Source: Stomorhina lunata (taxonomy: Eukaryota; Arthropoda; Insecta; Diptera; Rhiniidae). From it: 64,000 bases of DNA. Both the position numbers and the translations under genes were made by a program. Where the stretch lies: contig OW121741.1 of NCBI GenBank assembly GCA_933228675.1, positions 21,294,201-21,358,200 on the forward strand, read 5' to 3'. Positions 22,961 through 35,988 of this stretch are shown in pieces. The notes under the pieces were generated by a model that ran no database searches, was not told where the DNA came from, and worked only from the letters and a program-made list of their open reading frames with translations. The first letter of the stretch is position 1, and each line of letters starts with the position of its first letter.

Positions 22961-23455
22961 TTCAAGCGAACGGACGTGGAACGGGTTTGCGAAAAAATCG
23001 TTTAGTGATATAGAAAAAAAAAAATACAGAAAAATTTATTTGAAATTTAAAGAAGAATAAAAATGAAATTAACATAATGTTAACAAACAAAAGCAAAGAA
23101 AAAAGTGGAAATATTGAAATAATTAAATGAATTTGTTAAAAAGTAAGTGAAGAATTAAGTGAAATTGTTTGAAAAAAAAATTTAATAAAATTTCACAAGG
23201 TGCAATTGAATGATACAACAAAAAAAGAAAAAAATGCTGAAAAAGTTGAAGAAAAAATTATTGTGTGTGTATTGAGTTTATGGTGGGGGGTGTTTGTTCG
23301 TATTTTTATTCCAACAACGACAACACCAAAGAGCAACAACAAAAAAAAAACTAGAACAACAACAAAAAAAAAACAAAAAAACTGCCTCATTTGGCCACAA
23401 CTAAACAACAAACTGAGGATGATGATGATGAGGAGTATAGTAAAGTCATAAAAAA
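22961..23455 (+). other. Possible 5' UTR / first exon
   Basis: Starts with less A+T-rich GCGAACGGACGTGGAACGGG near 22965, then AAC/CAACAA runs typical of fly 5' leaders. It ends with a short open stretch encoding TEDDDDEEYSKVIKNR (to about 23455), followed by AACAG|GGTAAAAC, which could hold a splice donor. No in-frame ATG was found, so translation is doubtful. No downstream exon is recognisable; array E begins 65 bp on. Confidence 0.28.
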
Positions 23456-23520
23456 CAGGGTAAAACAAACTCTGGCACTCGAGGGATTAAAACTAAACAA
23501 GCGTCTACACCAGAACTGGA

Positions 23521-26193
23521 AACTGAGATTCGGTCACGTTTTCTATAGAATAACTGACGAACGTTCACATTTTCTATAGAAAAACTTACTTTTTCTTAAG
23601 AAAAACTAAGGGTCGATCAATTTTTCTATAGAAAAACTGAGGATCGGTCACTTTTTCTATAGAAAAACTGAGGATAGGTCACTTTTTTTTATAGAAAAAC
23701 AGAGGATCGGTCACTTTTTCTATAAAAAAACTGAGGATCCGTCACTTTTTCTATAGAAAAACTGGACCGGTCACTTTTTCTATAGAAAAACTGAATCGGT
23801 CACTTTTTCTATAGAAAAACTGAGGATCCGTCACTTTTTCAATAGAAAAACTGAGGATCCGTCACTTTTTCTATAGAAAAACTGAGGATCGGTCACTTTT
23901 TCTATAGAAAAACTGAGGATCCGTCACTTTTTCTATAGAAAAACTGAGGATCGGTCACTTTTTCTATAGAAAAACTGAAGATCGGTCACTTTTTCTATAG
24001 AAAAACTGAGGATCCGTCACTTTTTCTATAGAAAAACTGAGGATCCGTCACTTTTTCTATAGAAAAACTAAGGATCCGTCACTTTTTCTATAGAAAAACT
24101 AAGGATCCGTCACTTTTTCTATAGAAAAACTGAGGAGCCGTCACTTTTTCTATAGAAAAACTGAGGATCCGTCACTTTTTCTATAGAAAAACTGAGGATC
24201 CGTCACTTTTTCTATAGAAAAACTGAGGATCCGTCACTTTTTCTATAGAAAAACTGAGGATCCGTCACTTTTTCTATAGAAAAACTGAGGATCCGTCACT
24301 TTTTCTATAGAAAAACTGAGGATCCGTCACTTTTTCTATAGAAAAACTGAGGATCCGTCACTTTTTCTATAGAAAAACTGAGGATCCGTCACTTTTTCTA
24401 TAGAAAAACTGAGGATCCGTCACTTTTTCTATAGAAAAACTGAGGATCCGTCACTTTTTCTATAGAAAAACTGAGGATCCGTCACTTTTTCTATAGAAAA
24501 ACTGAGGACCCGTCACTTTTTCTATACAAAAACTGAGGATCCGTCACTTTTTCTATAGAAAAAATGAGGATCCGTCACTTTTTCTATAGAAAAACTGAGG
24601 ATCGGCCACTTTTTCTATAAAAAAAAAACTAAGGATCGGTCACTTTTTCTATAGAAAAACTGAGGATCGATCACTTTTTCTATAGAAAAACTGAGTATCG
24701 GTCACTTTTTCTATAGAAAAACTGAGGATCGCTCACTTTTTCTATAGAAAAACTGAGGATCGCTCACTTTTTCTATAGAAAATCGCTCACTTTTTTATAG
24801 AAAAACTGAGGATCGGTCACTTTTTTTTATAGAAAAACTGAGGTTCGCTCACTTTTTCTATAGAAAAACTGAGGTTCGCTCACTTTTTCTATAGAAAAAC
24901 TGAGGTTCGCTCACTTTTTCTATAGAAAAACTGAGGTTCGCTCACTTTTTCTATAGAAAAACTGAGGTTCGCTCACTTTTTCTATAGAAAAACTGAGGTT
25001 CGCTCACTTTTTCTATAGAAAAACTGAGGTTCGCTCACTTTTTCTATAGAAAAACTGAGGTTCGCTCACTTTTTCTATAGAAAAACTGAGGTTCGCTCAC
25101 TTTTTCTATAGAAAAACTGAGGTTCGCTCACTTTTTCTATAGAAAAACTGAGGTTCGCTCACTTTTTCTATAGAAAAACTGAGGTTCGCTCACTTTTTCT
25201 ATAGAAAAACTGAGGTTCGCTCACTTTTTCTATAGAAAAACTGAGGTTCGCTCACTTTTTCTATAGAAAAACTGAGGTTCGCTCACTTTTTCTATAGAAA
25301 AACTGAGGTTCGCTCACTTTTTCTATAGAAAAACTGAGGTTCGCTCACTTTTTCTATAGAAAAACTGAGGTTCGCTCACTTTTTCTATAGAAAAACTGAG
25401 GTTCGCTCACTTTTTCTATAGAAAAACTGAGGTTCGCTCACTTTTTCTATAGAAAAACTGAGGTTCGCTCACTTTTTCTATAGAAAAACTGAGGTTCGCT
25501 CACTTTTTCTATAGAAAAACTGAGGTTCGCTCACTTTTTCTATAGAAAAACTGAGGTTCGCTCACTTTTTCTATAGAAAAACTGAGGTTCGCTCACTTTT
25601 TCTATAGAAAAACTGAGGTTCGCTCACTTTTTCTATAGAAAAACTGAGGTTCGCTCACTTTTTCTATAGAAAAACTGAGGTTCGCTCACTTTTTCTATAG
25701 AAAAACTGAGGTTCGCTCACTTTTTCTATAGAAAAACTGAGGTTCGCTCACTTTTTCTATAGAAAAACTGAGGTTCGCTCACTTTTTCTATAGAAAAACT
25801 GAGGTTCGCTCACTTTTTCTATAGAAAAACTGAGGTTCGCTCACTTTTTCTATAGAAAAACTGAGGTTCGCTCACTTTTTCTATAGAAAAACTGAGGTTC
25901 GCTCACTTTTTCTATAGAAAAACTGAGGTTCGCTCACTTTTTCTATAGAAAAACTAAGGTTCGCTCACTTTTTCTATAGAAAAACTGAGGTTCGCTCACT
26001 TTTTCTATAGAAAAACTGAGGTTCGCTCACTTTTTCTATAGAAAAACTGAGTTTCGCTCACCTTTTCTATAAAAAAATTGAGTTTCGCTAACCTTTTCTA
26101 TAGAAAAACTGAGTTTCGCTCACCTTTTCTATAAAAAAAATTGAGTTTCGCTCACCTTTTCTATAAAAAAATTGAGTTTCGCTAGAAAAACTG
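23521..26193. repeat. 31-bp satellite, family E, forward part
   Basis: About 86 units with core TTTTTCTATAGAAAAA and spacer CTGAGGATCCGTCAC (mostly 23700-24600) or CTGAGGTTCGCTCAC (24840-26040). The second block is about 39 nearly identical units. The last units before 26193 drift (GAGTTTCGCTCACC, A-run expansions). Confidence 0.96.
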
Positions 26194-26740
26194 AGTTTTT
26201 CCATAGAAAAAGTGTGAGAAACTCAGTTTTTCTATAGAAAAAGTGTGAGACCTTCAGATTTTCCATTGAAAAAGTGTGAGAAACTGAGTTTATCTATAGA
26301 AAAAGTGTGAGAAACTGAGTTTTTCTATAGAAAAAGTTTGAGATACTCAGTTTTTCTATAGAAAAAGTTTGAGATTCTCAGTTTTTCTATAGAAAAAGTT
26401 TGAGATACTCAGTTTTTCTATAGAAAAAGTTTGAGATACTCAGTTTTTCTATAGAAAAAGTTTGAGATACTCAGTTTTTCTATAGAAAAAGTTTGAGATA
26501 CTCAGTTTTACTATAGAAAAAGTGTGAGATACTTAGTCTTTCTATTGAAAATGTTTGAGATACTCAGTTTTTCTATAGAAAAATTGTGAGACCCTCAGTT
26601 TTTCTATAGAAAAAGTGTGAGGCCCTCAGTTTTTCTGTAGAAAAAGTTTGAGATACTCAGTTTTTCTAAACAAACTCTCAATTTTTCTGTAGAAAATGTG
26701 GGTGACACTCAGTTTTTCTATGGAAAAAGTGTGAGATACA
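26194..26740. repeat. 31-bp satellite, family E, inverted part
   Basis: About 17 units of the reverse complement of the family E unit: CTCAGTTTTTCTATAG followed by AAAAAGT.TGAGA. The strand switch from the array on the left occurs at the 15-bp perfect palindrome AAAAACTGAGTTTTT (26186-26200). Confidence 0.93.
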
Positions 26741-28323
<1,583 letters not shown>

Positions 28324-29556
28324 AGAATGGCTATCTCGAAAACGGCTCAAACGATTTTGATAAAATTTTGACAGTGGGTACCTTTTTTGATGTATAGGTC
28401 GAAGATGAAGGGACTTTTTGAACCTTTGTCTCTAAGAGGGTAAAATCGGGTAAAAAGGGGAAAAAATCGAAAACGTTATATCTCCTAAAGTAATAGGTAT
28501 AGAAACAAAATTAAAATTACGTTTCAAACAGCTAAGAAAATAAGCGGACAGGTGTTTGGTATTTTTTAAAACTATGTCTGATATGGGGTAAAAAAGGGTA
28601 AAAATATTTTTTGGTACTTTTTAACCCACTCTTATTTTTTACCCCAAAGAATATAGAAAGCAACTTTGTACTGCAATCAATAGATGTTAAAGAAATATTG
28701 AACACGTATTTGGTACTTTTTTGATTTTGGGGCCAAAATGGGTAAAAAATGGTTAACAAGATAACTTAACATCTCAAAAAGTAATATGAATAAGAATTAT
28801 GTTAACTGCGTTTTAATAACATGTACCGAATTCAATTGGTACCGAAGAAGTACCAAATATGCATATGGAACTTTTTGAAAGTAGGGGATAAAAAGGGGAA
28901 AAAATGAGTAATGTTATAACTTTTAAACAAATGAATGTTTGTATGTATGTTCTTTATAGAATAGTAAACTGTGAATTTGATCATGTTATGATCCTTAGCA
29001 AAGTTGTAGCGCATGAGCCGGCGAAGGCTTTTTATTTGCTGTGAATAATTTCCGACAGGTGGCGCTATTGAAAATTACTCAAAGTCAATTTAATCGTAAG
29101 CTGTACATTTAATCATGATATAATCTTTAGCAAAGTTGTTGCACATGAGCCGACGAAGTTTTCATAGTTGGTATGAAGAAATTTCGACAGGTGGCGCCAC
29201 TGAAATTTACTCAAAGTCATTTTAATCGTAAGCTGTACATTAAATCATACTATAATCTTTAGCAAAGTTGTTACGGATAAGCCGACGGAGGTTTATTTAT
29301 GGAAGTGATCAAAGTCCGATAGGTGGCGCCACTGAAAATTACTCAAAATTAAAATCAAAATGCATTTGATCAGGCTATAATCTTTAGCAAAGTTGTTGCC
29401 CATGAGTCGACGGAGGTTTCTGTTGGTATGATCAATGTAAACTATGTGTTGATCGGGCAAAATAAATAAAATAATTCAAAATTAACTGAATATTTGTACA
29501 ATGTATTTCCTCTAAATTTATTTTACTACCGAGCAAGGCTCGGTCAACCAGGTACT
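28324..29556 (+). mobile_element. Putative non-autonomous Helitron/Helentron-like element
   Basis: Begins after the (TA)n with TATCTCGAAAACGGCTCAAA, contains GGGTAAAA-type tandem modules (28430-28930), then four degenerate units of about 130 bp marked by CTTTAGCAAAGTTGT at about 28990, 29122, 29252 and 29380 with GGTGGCGCCACTGAAA between. It ends in a 6-bp-stem hairpin CCGAGCAAGGCTCGG (29527-29541), then TCAACCAGGTACT. A terminal hairpin and internal tandem modules fit Helitron-like elements, but I see no classical CTRR end, so the class is tentative. No coding frame. Confidence 0.4.
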
Positions 29557-29945
29557 TAATAACTTAAATATGATGTGGACTTAAGTATGGTACCAGATTT
29601 TTAAGATGACTCTGAGCTAGACTATGGACCTTAATAAAGATAAGTCAAGGTTAGCTTAGTATGGTAGCCTGGTAAATAGACTTGTTAAGACTAAGAAGTC
29701 CATTGTATTACCACGGAAGCTTTCAAAAAGTTGCAACTGGTTCCCCGTTAAATTATCCGCATCGCTTTAAGAAGCTCTTAAGTCGACTAATACAGTAACT
29801 CAAATTACTGTCCCAAAATTTTTAAGTTCTTTAAGAATATGAGTGGAACAACAAAGCTGTTTCCTCAATCTTTCTGATATTTGAAATTGTTGTATTGCAT
29901 ATTGGACTCGTGTTGAGAATTACAATTAAAAAAACATCATTATTA
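29557..29945. other. Unique spacer
   Basis: No gene or repeat recognised between the putative Helitron-like element and the mariner-type relic. Confidence 0.35.
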
Positions 29946-29948
29946 TAA

Positions 29949-31030
29949 AGGGTGTCCCAACTAGAACGCAATTTTTAAATTTTAAATAAAACACATTTAT
30001 TTAAAAAAAAAAAATCGTGAAACTTTATTATATCGTAAAGTAGACAGAATGAGGTTATGTATGGAACAAGATATCGTGCAGATGGCCGCCACGGCTTTGC
30101 TGGCACACACGCGATCTTTTAATGAAATTTTCAATGACCTTTTTGCATAAATGCTGCGGTATTTCATTAATGCAGCGTCCAATTTCCACTTTTAAGGCTT
30201 GAGTCGTCGTCGGCTTATTCGCGTAAACCATCGACTTAAAAAAACCCCAAAGAAAAAAAATCTAAAGGTTTTAAATCGCACGATCTTGGCGGCCAATTCT
30301 GGTCCCCAAAACGCGAAATAACACGACCGGGAAATTAATGATCTAGCAATTGAATTGTTTCTCTGGATGTATGACATGTGGCGCCGTCTTGCTGAAACCA
30401 CATGCCCTCCAAATTCATTTCTTCAATTATAGGCAAGAAAAAGCAGGTTATCATTTCACGATACCGAACACCATTGACTGTTTGCGCTTGACCTGCCTCA
30501 ATGATTCCTCCAGCCCAAAAACCACACCACACAGTGACACGTTGACGATGCATTTGCTTCTCGCGAATCACTCCAGGATTTTCCTCACCCCAAATGCGAC
30601 AATTCTGCCTATTGACGAAGCCATCAAGATGGAAATGGGCCTCGTCACTGAAAATGATTTTATCGGCAAAATCAGCATTTTCATGTTGTCTCTCCAATAC
30701 ACAATTAACGAACTTCCTTCGCTGTCCATGGTTATCTGGCTTCAGTTTCTGAGCCATTTGAACTTTGTATGCATGAAGATGCAAATCTTTCGTCAAAATC
30801 GCTGCATAGTGGATTTGGAGACACCAATTTGCTGAGCTCGGTGTCGAATTGAGGTGGATGGAGTTTGAGCGACATCATCACGTACAGCTGCGACATTTTC
30901 GGTCGATCGACCTGGTCGAAGGCGCGTTGTTGTCTTTACATCACTAACAGACCCAGTTTCGGCAAATTTATCCATTAATCTTTTTACAGTTGACTCTTTT
31001 GGAGCATTATTGTGACCCAATAATTAGAGT
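29949..31030 (-). mobile_element. 5'-truncated mariner-type DNA transposon (DD41D)
   Basis: The 3' end carries AGGGTGTCCCAACTAGAACG at 29949, which resembles a Tc1/mariner terminal inverted repeat. I do not find the matching inverted copy at the other side (31020-31100), where an INE-1-like repeat begins instead. The transposase relic is described separately. The element cannot move by itself. Confidence 0.65.
30055..31020 (-). pseudogene. Mariner-type transposase, DD41D, broken
   Basis: Minus strand. The N-terminal piece (31020-30797) is the helix-turn-helix DNA-binding part, with RPGRSTENVAAVRDDVA and IGVSKSTMQRF. About 40 N-terminal residues of the usual protein are missing. A 1-base frameshift near 30795 leads into the catalytic part: FSDEAHFHLDG (first Asp), WCGFWAGGI, then QQDGATCHTS (second Asp). 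A stop codon (30335-30337) follows LLDH; beyond it PPRSCDLKPLDFF gives the third Asp, 41 residues after the second. A second frameshift in the T/G run near 30245 precedes the C-terminal SRGGHLHDILFHT. The spacing of 41 is the DD41D pattern reported for rosa-type mariner relatives of flies. With one stop, two frameshifts and a lost start it is not functional. Confidence 0.85.
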
Positions 31031-31351
31031 AAATCCTGAATCCTACCTAGTTATTCTGACGAGAGCCATCAATGTAGAAGTCAAAGAACCTTCTCTTTTT
31101 TATACCCACCGTCAAAAAAAAAATGGGGGGTACATTAAGATTGTCATTCCGTTTGTAATTTCCTTAATATTGGCTCAAAAAACATATTCTGAATCCTTAT
31201 GAAATTCTAAGACGATTGGGCGATGTCTGTCTGTTTGTTGAAATCACGATAACGCCTAAACGAAAGGAGCTAGCTCACTGAAACTTAGTAAAAACATTCT
31301 TCATCTATTTTGATATTGAAATTGGGCAAAATCGGTTAACATGTGACCATA

Positions 31352-31674
31352 TATATATATATATAATTCCCCGACAACATTCCAATTGGAACAAGGGGTA
31401 CTTCTCTCAGACAATGAGCTGCATCCAATTCTATTTTTAGACTCATTGAAAGGGACCTACGTTTTAACGCCGGCTCCGAACGGCAAATGCATTAGTTAGA
31501 GAAGTTTTACATAGCCTAATACTGAATAACCAGTGGCTAGCTAAGTTATAAGGTGAACCGGCGCTTTTTTGAAAATTTATTTTTTCAAGTGAGTCTTGCC
31601 AGGGATCGAACTTGGTCCTCTGGTATGCTAGGCGGATGACTAACCTGCTATACCATGGCGGTTCACAACAACAT
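31352..31674 (-). mobile_element. Complete tRNA-derived SINE with 6-bp target duplication
   Basis: On the minus strand the 5' end holds a tRNA-like head with a Pol III A-box-like TGGTATAGCAGG and a B box AGTTCGATCCC. A body of about 230 bp follows (including GCCGGCGTTAAAACGTAGGT), and the 3' end is a (TA)n tail. It is flanked by ACCATA at 31346-31351 and 31675-31680. Removing the insert plus one copy restores GTGACCATAGCTCACG, which matches the equivalent site in other modules of the host repeat (AACCATAGCTCCCA). It is non-coding and would depend on a LINE for movement. The tRNA of origin is not clear because the anticodon arm is degenerate. Confidence 0.75.
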
Positions 31675-32144
31675 ACCATAGCTCACGTATAATCTCGTCT
31701 AGGCTAATCGCTTATTTGCTAATAAATGACAAATTATAACAGCTATGATGATAAAATTTGGTATCTAGAAGTTTTACATAAGCACTAGGCAGCATATAAA
31801 ATTTCATCGAAATCGGTTCACATTTAACCATAGCTCCCATACAAAAATCTTACGGAAACAGCCTAAATTCCACCTGAAATACACTTAAATGTCAATAAAT
31901 GATAAACTATAATATCATTGGCCACTAAATTTAGCACAAGGAAGTCTTATATGAATACCAGCCAGTGTGCAAAATTTTGTTGCAATCGGTCACCATTTGA
32001 CCATAACTCCCACATAAAAAACTTACAAAAAAAAAACACAAAAATACAAAAAGAAAAGGAGGTTTGTGTCCGTCTGTCCGTCAGATAAAAGCACGTCAGC
32101 TTCTTAACCATACATGGGCATACTGCATTACTTTTTTACTGCAC

Positions 32145-32392
32145 TAAGCGTTTCAGTAATCAGTAAATGTTTACTGATTACTAAAAAAATTTTCAGTATT
32201 CAGTAAGTTTTACTGATTACTGAAAAAATAAATCAGCATTCAGTAAATTTTACTGATTACTGAAAAAACAAATCAGTATTCAGTAAATTTTACTGATTAC
32301 TGAAAAAAAAAATCAGTAATCAGTAAAATTTACTGATTACTGAAAAAAAAATTTCAGTATTCAGTAAATTTTACTGATTACGGAAAAAAAAA
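32145..32392. repeat. 40-bp tandem repeat with internal inverted repeats
   Basis: About six units of 40 bp, each with TTTACTGATTACTGAAAAAA followed by AATCAGTATTCAGTAAA. Each unit contains CAGTAAA and TTTACTG in opposition, so it can fold. It sits inside the INE-1-like element. Confidence 0.9.
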
Positions 32393-32639
32393 TCTTAACT
32401 ACAAAAACTAGAAAGCCAAATTTTACAAAAGTATTATTGATATGTAACAGAAGTTGTGTACTGAAAATGAGCGAAATCGGTTCACATTAAGTTAAAGCTC
32501 TCATATAACCCCGCCCCGGGAAACACATGAATGCTGAAAAATTGAATACAATTGCAATAGCTATGTAGACTAAATTTAGAATAGAGAAGTTTTATGCACT
32601 TATTGGTCAGTATATCAAATTTTATATAAAAATTTAATA

Positions 32640-35600
32640 AAAAAAAACTTTCTATAGGAAAACTTTTGATAAAAAAACTTCTATAGAAAAATTTTTGATA
32701 AACAAATTTTCTATAGAAAAATTTTTATATAAAAAAATTTTCTATAGAAAAATTTTTGATAAAAAAAAACTTCTATAGAAAAATTTTTGATAAAAAAATT
32801 TTCTGTAGAAAAATTTTTGGTAAGAAAATTTTCTATAGAAAAATGTTTGATAAGAAAATTTTCTATAGAAACATTTTTGATAAAAAAAAATTTCTATAGA
32901 AACATTTTTAATAAAAAAAAATTTCTATAGAAAATTTTTCCATAAAAAAAATTTCTATAGAAAAATTTTTGATAAAATTTTCTATAGAAAAATTTTTGAT
33001 AAAAAAATTTTCTATAGAAAAATTTTTGATAAAAAAATTTTCTATAGAAAATTTTTTCATAAAAAAAATTTTCTATTAAAAAATTTTGGTAAAAATTTTT
33101 TATAGAAAAATTTTTGATAAATAAATTTTGTGTAGAAAAATTTTTGATAAAAAAATTTTTGATAAACAAATTTTCTATGAAAAATTTTTGATAAACAAAT
33201 TTTCTATGAAAAATTTTCTATAGAAAAATTTTTGATAAAAAAATTTTTTATAAAAATTTTTTATAGAAAAATTTTGATAAGAAAATTTTCTATCGAAAAA
33301 TGTTTGATAAAAAATTTTCTATAGAAACATTTTTAATAAAAAAAAAATTTTTTGATAAAAAAATTTTCTATAGAAAAATTTTTGATAAAAAAATTTTCTA
33401 TAGAAAAAATTTTGATGAAAAATTTTCTATAGAAAATTTTTGATAAAAAAATGTTCTATAAAAAAATTTTGGGAAAAATTTTTTATAGAAAAATTTTTTA
33501 TAAAAAAATTTTCTATAGAAAAATTTTTGATAAAAAAAAACTTCTATAGAAAAATTTTTGATAAAAGAATTTTCTGTAGAAAAATGTTTGACAAAAAAAA
33601 TTTCTATAGAAAAATGTTTGATAAAAAAATTTTCTATAGAAAAATTTTTGATAAAAAAATTTTCTATAGAAAAATTTTTCATAAAAAAATTTTCTGTAGA
33701 AAAATTTTTGATGAACAATTTTCTATAGAAAAATTTTTGATAAAAAAATTTTCTATAGAAAAATTTTTGATGAAAAATTTTCTATAGAAAAATTTTTGAT
33801 AAAAAAAAATTTCTATTAAAAAATTTTGGTAAAAATTTTTTATAGAAAAATTTTTGATAAATAAATTTTCTGTAGAAAAATTTTTGATAAAAAAATTTTC
33901 TATAAAAAATTTTTGATAAGCAAATTTTCTATGAAAAATTTTTGATAAACAAATTTTCTATGAAAAATTTTCTATAGAAAAATTTTTGATAAAAAAATTT
34001 TTTAAAAAAATTTTTTATAAGAAAATTTTCTATCGAAAAATGTTTGATAAAAAATTTTCTATAGAAACATTTTTAATAAAAAAAAAATTTTTGATAAAAA
34101 AATTTAATAAAGAAAAATTTTTGATAAAAAAATTTTCTATAGAAAAAATGTTGATGAAAAATTTTCTATAGAAAATTATTGATAAAAAAAATGTTCTATA
34201 AAAAAATTTTGGTAAAAATTTTTTATAGAAAATTTTTTTTTTTAAAAAATTTTCTATAGAAAAATTTTTGATAAAAAAAAACTTCTATAGAAAAATTTTT
34301 GATACACAAGTTTTCTATAGAAAAATTTTTATAAAAAAAAATTTTCTATAGAAAAATTTTTGATAAAAAATTTTCTATAGAAAAAATTTTGATGAAAAAT
34401 TTTCTATAGAAAAAATTTTGATGAAAAATTTTCTATAGAAATATTTTGGATAAAAAAATTTTTCTATAAAAAAATTTTGGTAAAAATTTTTTTTAGAAAA
34501 ATTAAAAAAAAAAAATTTTCTATAGAAAAATTTTTGATAAAAAACTTCTATAGAAAAATTTTTAATAAACAAATTTTCTATAGAAAAATTTTTATATAAC
34601 AAAATTTTCTATTGAAAAATTTTTGATAAATAAATTTTCTATAGAAAAATTTTTAATAAAAAAAATTTCTATAGAAAAATTTTTGATAAAAGAATTTTCT
34701 ATGAAAAATTTTTGATAAACTAATTTTCTATAAAAAAATTTTGGTAAAAATTTTTTATAGAAAAATTTTTGATAAAAAAAACTTCTATAGAAAACTTTTT
34801 GATAAAAGAATTTTCTGTAGAAAAATGTTTGATAAAAAAAAATTTCTATAGAAAAATGTTTGATAAAAAAATTTTCTGTAGAAAAATTTTTGATAAAAAA
34901 ATTTTCTATAGAAAAATTTTTCATAAAAAAATTTTCTGTAGAATAATTTTTGATGAAAAATTTTCTATAGAAAAATTTTTGATAAAAAAAATTTTCTATA
35001 AAAAAATTTTGGTAAAAATTGTTATAAGAAAATTTTCTATTGAAAAATTTTTGATAAAAAAACTTCTATAGAAAAATTTTTAGTACACAAATTTTCTATC
35101 GAAAAATTTTTGATAAAAAAATTTTCTATAGAAAAAATTTTGATGAAAAATTTTTTATAGAAAAATTTTTGATAAAAAAAATGTTCTATAAAAAAATTTA
35201 GGTAAAAATTTTTTATAGAAAAATTTTTTATAAAAAAATTTTCTATAGAAAAATTTTTGATAAAAAAAACTTCTATAGAAAAATTTTTGTACACAAACAA
35301 GTTTTCTATAGAAAAATTTTTATAAAAAAAAATTTTCTATAGAAAAATTTTTGATGAAAGAATTTTCTGTAGAAAAATTTTTGATAAAAAAAAAATTCTA
35401 TAGAAAAATGTTTGATAAAAAAATTTTCTATAGAAAAATTTTTGATAAAAAAATTGTCTATAGAAAAATGTTTTATAAGAAAATTGTTTGATAAGAAAGT
35501 TTTCTATAGAAACATTTTTTGATAAGAAAATTTTCTATAGAAACATTTTTAATAAAAAAATTTTCTATAGAAAAATTTTTGATGAAAAATTTTCTATAGA

Positions 35601-35988
35601 AAAATTTTTGATGAAAAATTTTCTATAGAAAAATTTTTGATGAAAAATTTTCTATAGACAAATTTTTGATAAAAAAAATTTTCTATAGAAAAATTTTTAT
35701 CAAAAAATTTTCTATAGAAAAATTTTTGATAAAAAAATTTTCTATAGAAAAAATTTTGATGAAAAATTTTCTATAGAAAAATTTTTGATAAAAAAAATGT
35801 TCTATAAAAAAATTTTGGTAAAAATTTTTTATAGAAAAATTTTTGATAAAAAAACTTCTATAGAAAAATTTTTGATACACAAATTTTCTATAGAAAAATT
35901 TTTGATACACAAAATTTCTATAGAAAAACTTTTGATAAAAAAATTTCTGTAGAAAAATTTTTGATAAAAAAAATTTCTATAGAAAAAT
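32640..35988. repeat. 30-31-bp satellite, family F, first block
   Basis: About 110 units with core TTTTCTATAGAAAA and spacer ATTTTTGATAAAAAAA. Period is 30-31 with frequent A-run length changes. This is the least homogeneous of the arrays, so it is probably older. Because 30 is a multiple of three, long open frames rich in F/I/N/K or K/F/I/E appear on both strands; they are artefacts. A- and T-tracts recur about every 10 bp. Confidence 0.95.

Larger units (their letters stand above)
31097..32640 (+). mobile_element. INE-1-like dispersed repeat, interrupted by a SINE and a 40-bp tandem repeat
   Basis: Starts TATACCCACCGTC with a partner GGGGGGTA, then GTCTGTCTGTTTG and modules containing CATCGAAATCGGTTCACATT and CCATAGCTCCCATAC (31790-31850, 31960-32020, 32480-32510). 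These are the hallmarks of fly INE-1-like elements, though this copy belongs to a different subfamily from those at 17987-19380. Insertions split it: a SINE at 31352-31674 and tandem 40-bp units at 32145-32392. Class assignment is inference. Confidence 0.45.

Noticed and set aside
23193..23468. Overlapping frames on both strands with poly-Lys/Asn or poly-Val/Phe
   Set aside because: Low-complexity translation of CAA/A-rich leader-like DNA, with no ATG in the plus-strand frames.
31593..31664. Functional tRNA gene
   Set aside because: A and B boxes are present but anticodon and acceptor stems do not pair; it is the head of a SINE.
32894..35910. Many open frames of 60-115 codons on both strands rich in F, I, K, N, E
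   Set aside because: They arise from a 30-bp repeat length (multiple of three) in satellite F, overlap each other on both strands, and break wherever the repeat length shifts by one base.
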